From contig DKVN01000004.1 in NCBI GenBank assembly GCA_002491225.1, positions 10,978 to 26,791 of the forward strand: 15,814 nt of DNA, given 5' to 3'. Shown piece by piece: positions 14,288 to 15,814 of the stretch (the first letter of the stretch is position 1; each line of letters begins with the position of its first letter). The DNA comes from Faecalibacterium sp. UBA7177 (GTDB taxonomy: Bacteria; Bacillota; Clostridia; Oscillospirales; Ruminococcaceae). The notes below the pieces were generated by a model. The model saw nothing but the letters and a program-made list of their open reading frames with translations. It searched no databases and had not been told where the DNA came from. The position numbers and the translations under genes were made by a program.

Positions 14288-15011
14288 GGCGGCGGTCGGG
14301 GTGCGCTACTGCGGCGGCTGCAACCCGCGGTATGACCGCGTGGCGCTGATGAAGCGCCTGCAGAGCTTTTTCCCCGAAGAGACCTTTGCCGCCGCCCAGC
14401 CCGGCGTGCGCCACCCGGCCCTCGTGGTGGTGTGCGGCTGCCCCAACCAGTGCGTCAAGCTCAGCGACCTTGCCCTGCCCGCGGCAAAGCAGGTGTTTTT
14501 GGGCGGGTGGGAGGATCTTCTGCCCGCCAAAAAGCGGCTAGCCGAGCTGCTCGCACTGGACAGCGAGGCCGAAGAGAGCGGCGGCCTGACCCGGGAAGAG
14601 GTGCGGGCGATCCTGCCGCACCGGCCCCCCATGCTGTTTGTGGATACGGTGGATCGGCTGGTGCCCGGCGTCGAGCTGACCGCCCGGTTTACCCCCGACC
14701 CCGGCCTGCCCCTTTTTGCGGGGCATTTTCCGGGCGCGCCGGTGTTTCCCGGCAGCTGCACGGCGGAGGCTCTGGCGCAGGCGGCGGACATCCTGCTGCT
14801 GCGCGAGGAGCGCTACGCCGGAAAAGAGCCGCTGCTGGCCGGCATCCGCAAGGCGTCCTTTCACCGCAGGGTCTCGCCCGGCGAGACGCTGATCCTGCAT
14901 GTCTGCATTTTGGAGGAGCGGCCCGAACTGGGCAGCGTGCTCTGCCGGGGGCAGGCGATGGTGGGCGAGGAGCTCGCGGCCGAGATGGAGCTGCGCCTGG
15001 CGCTGCGCTGA
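14274..15011 (+). CDS. Fusion: cysteine-rich domain plus FabZ-like hot-dog dehydratase domain
   Basis: A 245-residue two-domain protein. Residues 8-92 form a cysteine-rich domain with RYCGGCNPRYDR (Cys13, Cys16) and VVCGCPNQCVK (Cys54, Cys56, Cys60), likely binding metal or an Fe-S cluster; I do not know its function. Residues 105-243 are a hot-dog domain of the FabZ type: ILPHRPPMLFVD, then FAGHFPGAPVFPG with the catalytic histidine position at His151 and AEALAQAA with the acidic partner at Glu165. Both FabZ catalytic residues are thus kept, so a 3-hydroxyacyl thioester dehydratase/hydratase activity is possible. The ATG at 14274 lies within the end of the NifU-like gene (14-base overlap), pointing to translational coupling. 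The gene lies between Fe-S and CoA-transferase genes, suggesting a role with C4 acyl-CoAs or with cluster handling. Confidence 0.75.
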   Translation: MSRGRAAVGVRYCGGCNPRYDRVALMKRLQSFFPEETFAAAQPGVRHPALVVVCGCPNQCVKLSDLALPAAKQVFLGGWEDLLPAKKRLAELLALDSEAEESGGLTREEVRAILPHRPPMLFVDTVDRLVPGVELTARFTPDPGLPLFAGHFPGAPVFPGSCTAEALAQAADILLLREERYAGKEPLLAGIRKASFHRRVSPGETLILHVCILEERPELGSVLCRGQAMVGEELAAEMELRLALR

Positions 15012-15095
15012 GCGCCGCGCAGCACAATCATTGCGGGCGGCGCGTTTGGCCCTCAAAGGCGGCGCGCGGCCCCTTGACAAAGGAGTGCATCAAAC

Positions 15096-15814
15096 ATGAG
15101 CTGGCAGAACTATTACAAAGAGCGTCTTGTTACGGCCGAGGAGGCTGTGGCAAAGATCCATTCGGGCGACCGGGTGGTGCTGCAGCACGCCTGCGGCGAG
15201 CCGGTCTATCTGGTGGACAAGATGGTAGAGAACGCCGCCGCCTACAAGGATGTTGAGATCGTCCACATGGTGGCAATGGGCAAGGGCGCGTACTGCCTGC
15301 CCGAGAACGCGGAGCATTTCCGCCACAACTCGCTGTTTGTGGGTGGCTCCACCCGCAAGGCGGTCGAGAGCGGGCAGGGCGATTTTACCCCCTGTTTCTT
15401 CTTTGAGATCCCGCGCCTGTTCCACACCACCCTGCCGGTGGACGTCGTGCTCATCAGCGTGACCCCACCGAACGCCGAGGGCAAGGTGTCGCTGGGCGTC
15501 TCCTGCGATTACACGGTGGAGGCGGTCAAAACCGCCAAAACGGTCATCGCGCAGGTGAATCCCTCGATGCCCTACACCTACGGCGGCACCGAGCTCTCGG
15601 TGGAGGACATCGACGTCTTTGTCGAGCATGAGGAGCCGGTCATCGAGCTGCCGCAGGGCAGGATCGGCGAGGTGGAAAAGGCCATCGGCCGCAACTGCGC
15701 CACCCTCATCCCGGACGGCGCGACCCTGCAGCTGGGCATCGGGGCCATCCCGGATGCGGTGCTGCTCTTCCTCAAGGACAAAAAGGATCTGGGCATCCAC
15801 TCCGAGATGTTCTC
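15096..15814 (+). CDS. abfT: 4-hydroxybutyrate CoA-transferase, partial (3' end outside window)
   Basis: The first 239 of about 438 residues expected for the family. Transfers CoA from acetyl-CoA (or butyryl-CoA) to 4-hydroxybutyrate, giving the substrate of the dehydratase. Recognisable parts are the N-terminal KIHSGDRVVLQHACGEP, the VSLGVSCDYT strand-turn, the GATLQLGIGAIPDAV loop that binds CoA, and GIHSEMF at the edge, whose Glu237 corresponds to the catalytic glutamate of this transferase family (Glu238 in the C. aminobutyricum enzyme, from memory). AAAGGAG lies ten bases before the ATG at 15096. The gene sits 84 bases after the fusion gene, in the same direction, completing the activation step of the pathway. 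Confidence 0.92.
   Translation, partial: MSWQNYYKERLVTAEEAVAKIHSGDRVVLQHACGEPVYLVDKMVENAAAYKDVEIVHMVAMGKGAYCLPENAEHFRHNSLFVGGSTRKAVESGQGDFTPCFFFEIPRLFHTTLPVDVVLISVTPPNAEGKVSLGVSCDYTVEAVKTAKTVIAQVNPSMPYTYGGTELSVEDIDVFVEHEEPVIELPQGRIGEVEKAIGRNCATLIPDGATLQLGIGAIPDAVLLFLKDKKDLGIHSEMF

Noticed and set aside
1..15814. CRISPR array, rRNA operon or insertion sequence
   Set aside because: No regularly spaced repeats, no rRNA-like stretches and no transposase motifs or terminal inverted repeats were seen.

Overview
The window reads as chromosomal DNA of a GC-rich, anaerobic, spore-forming-type Firmicute, most likely a gut Clostridia/Oscillospirales species. The reasons are strong Gram-positive ribosome binding sites, sigma-A promoters with extended -10 boxes, GC-rich codon use and a fermentative 4-hydroxybutyrate-to-butyrate gene set. 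The lineage is an inference; no rRNA or species marker is present.

Left part (1-4510). A partial minus-strand esterase runs off the left edge. It is followed by a divergent pair: a small ribbon-helix-helix regulator (minus) and a SLOG/YpsA-like protein (plus), with an AT-rich palindrome between them. Next is a plus-strand cassette of tightly packed genes: a PLD-nuclease/DEAD-helicase of the DUF3427 type that has lost its second helicase lobe and carries a stop at the deletion scar, an AT-rich PD-(D/E)XK nuclease-like gene, and a MutT-like Nudix hydrolase. This looks like a damaged defence or DNA-repair cassette.

Mobile-element scar (4478-5360). The 3' half of a tRNA-Arg(CCG) gene and its terminator lie on the minus strand, cut at the anticodon loop. 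To the right are repeated GTTAGAAAA-type boxes and a decayed DUF3991-type (primase-like) fragment. This is the expected picture of one end of an integrated element that has largely eroded.

Middle (5361-9263). A small three-helix membrane protein is followed by a bidirectional terminator. Two divergently transcribed membrane proteins, otherwise dissimilar, end in the same short C-terminal tail (EDW-x-GWG). The right-hand one is probably co-transcribed with a PAS/AAA+/Fis-type regulator that resembles sigma-54 activators but lacks the GAFTGA loop. Copies of a TG(C/T)AAAAATGCA motif lie directly after this regulator, one of them forming the apex of its terminator hairpin.

Right part (9264-15814). 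A plus-strand gene cluster follows: a polytopic transporter, 4-hydroxybutyrate dehydrogenase, 4-hydroxybutyryl-CoA dehydratase (all four Fe-S ligands visible), a NifU C-terminal-domain protein, a fusion of a cysteine-rich domain with a FabZ-like hot-dog domain, and the first half of 4-hydroxybutyrate CoA-transferase. Together they would reduce succinate semialdehyde to 4-hydroxybutyrate (or take up 4-hydroxybutyrate), activate it with CoA, and convert it to crotonyl-CoA for butyrate formation. The NifU-like protein and the cysteine-rich fusion are the least understood members and may serve Fe-S maturation or acyl-CoA handling for this pathway.
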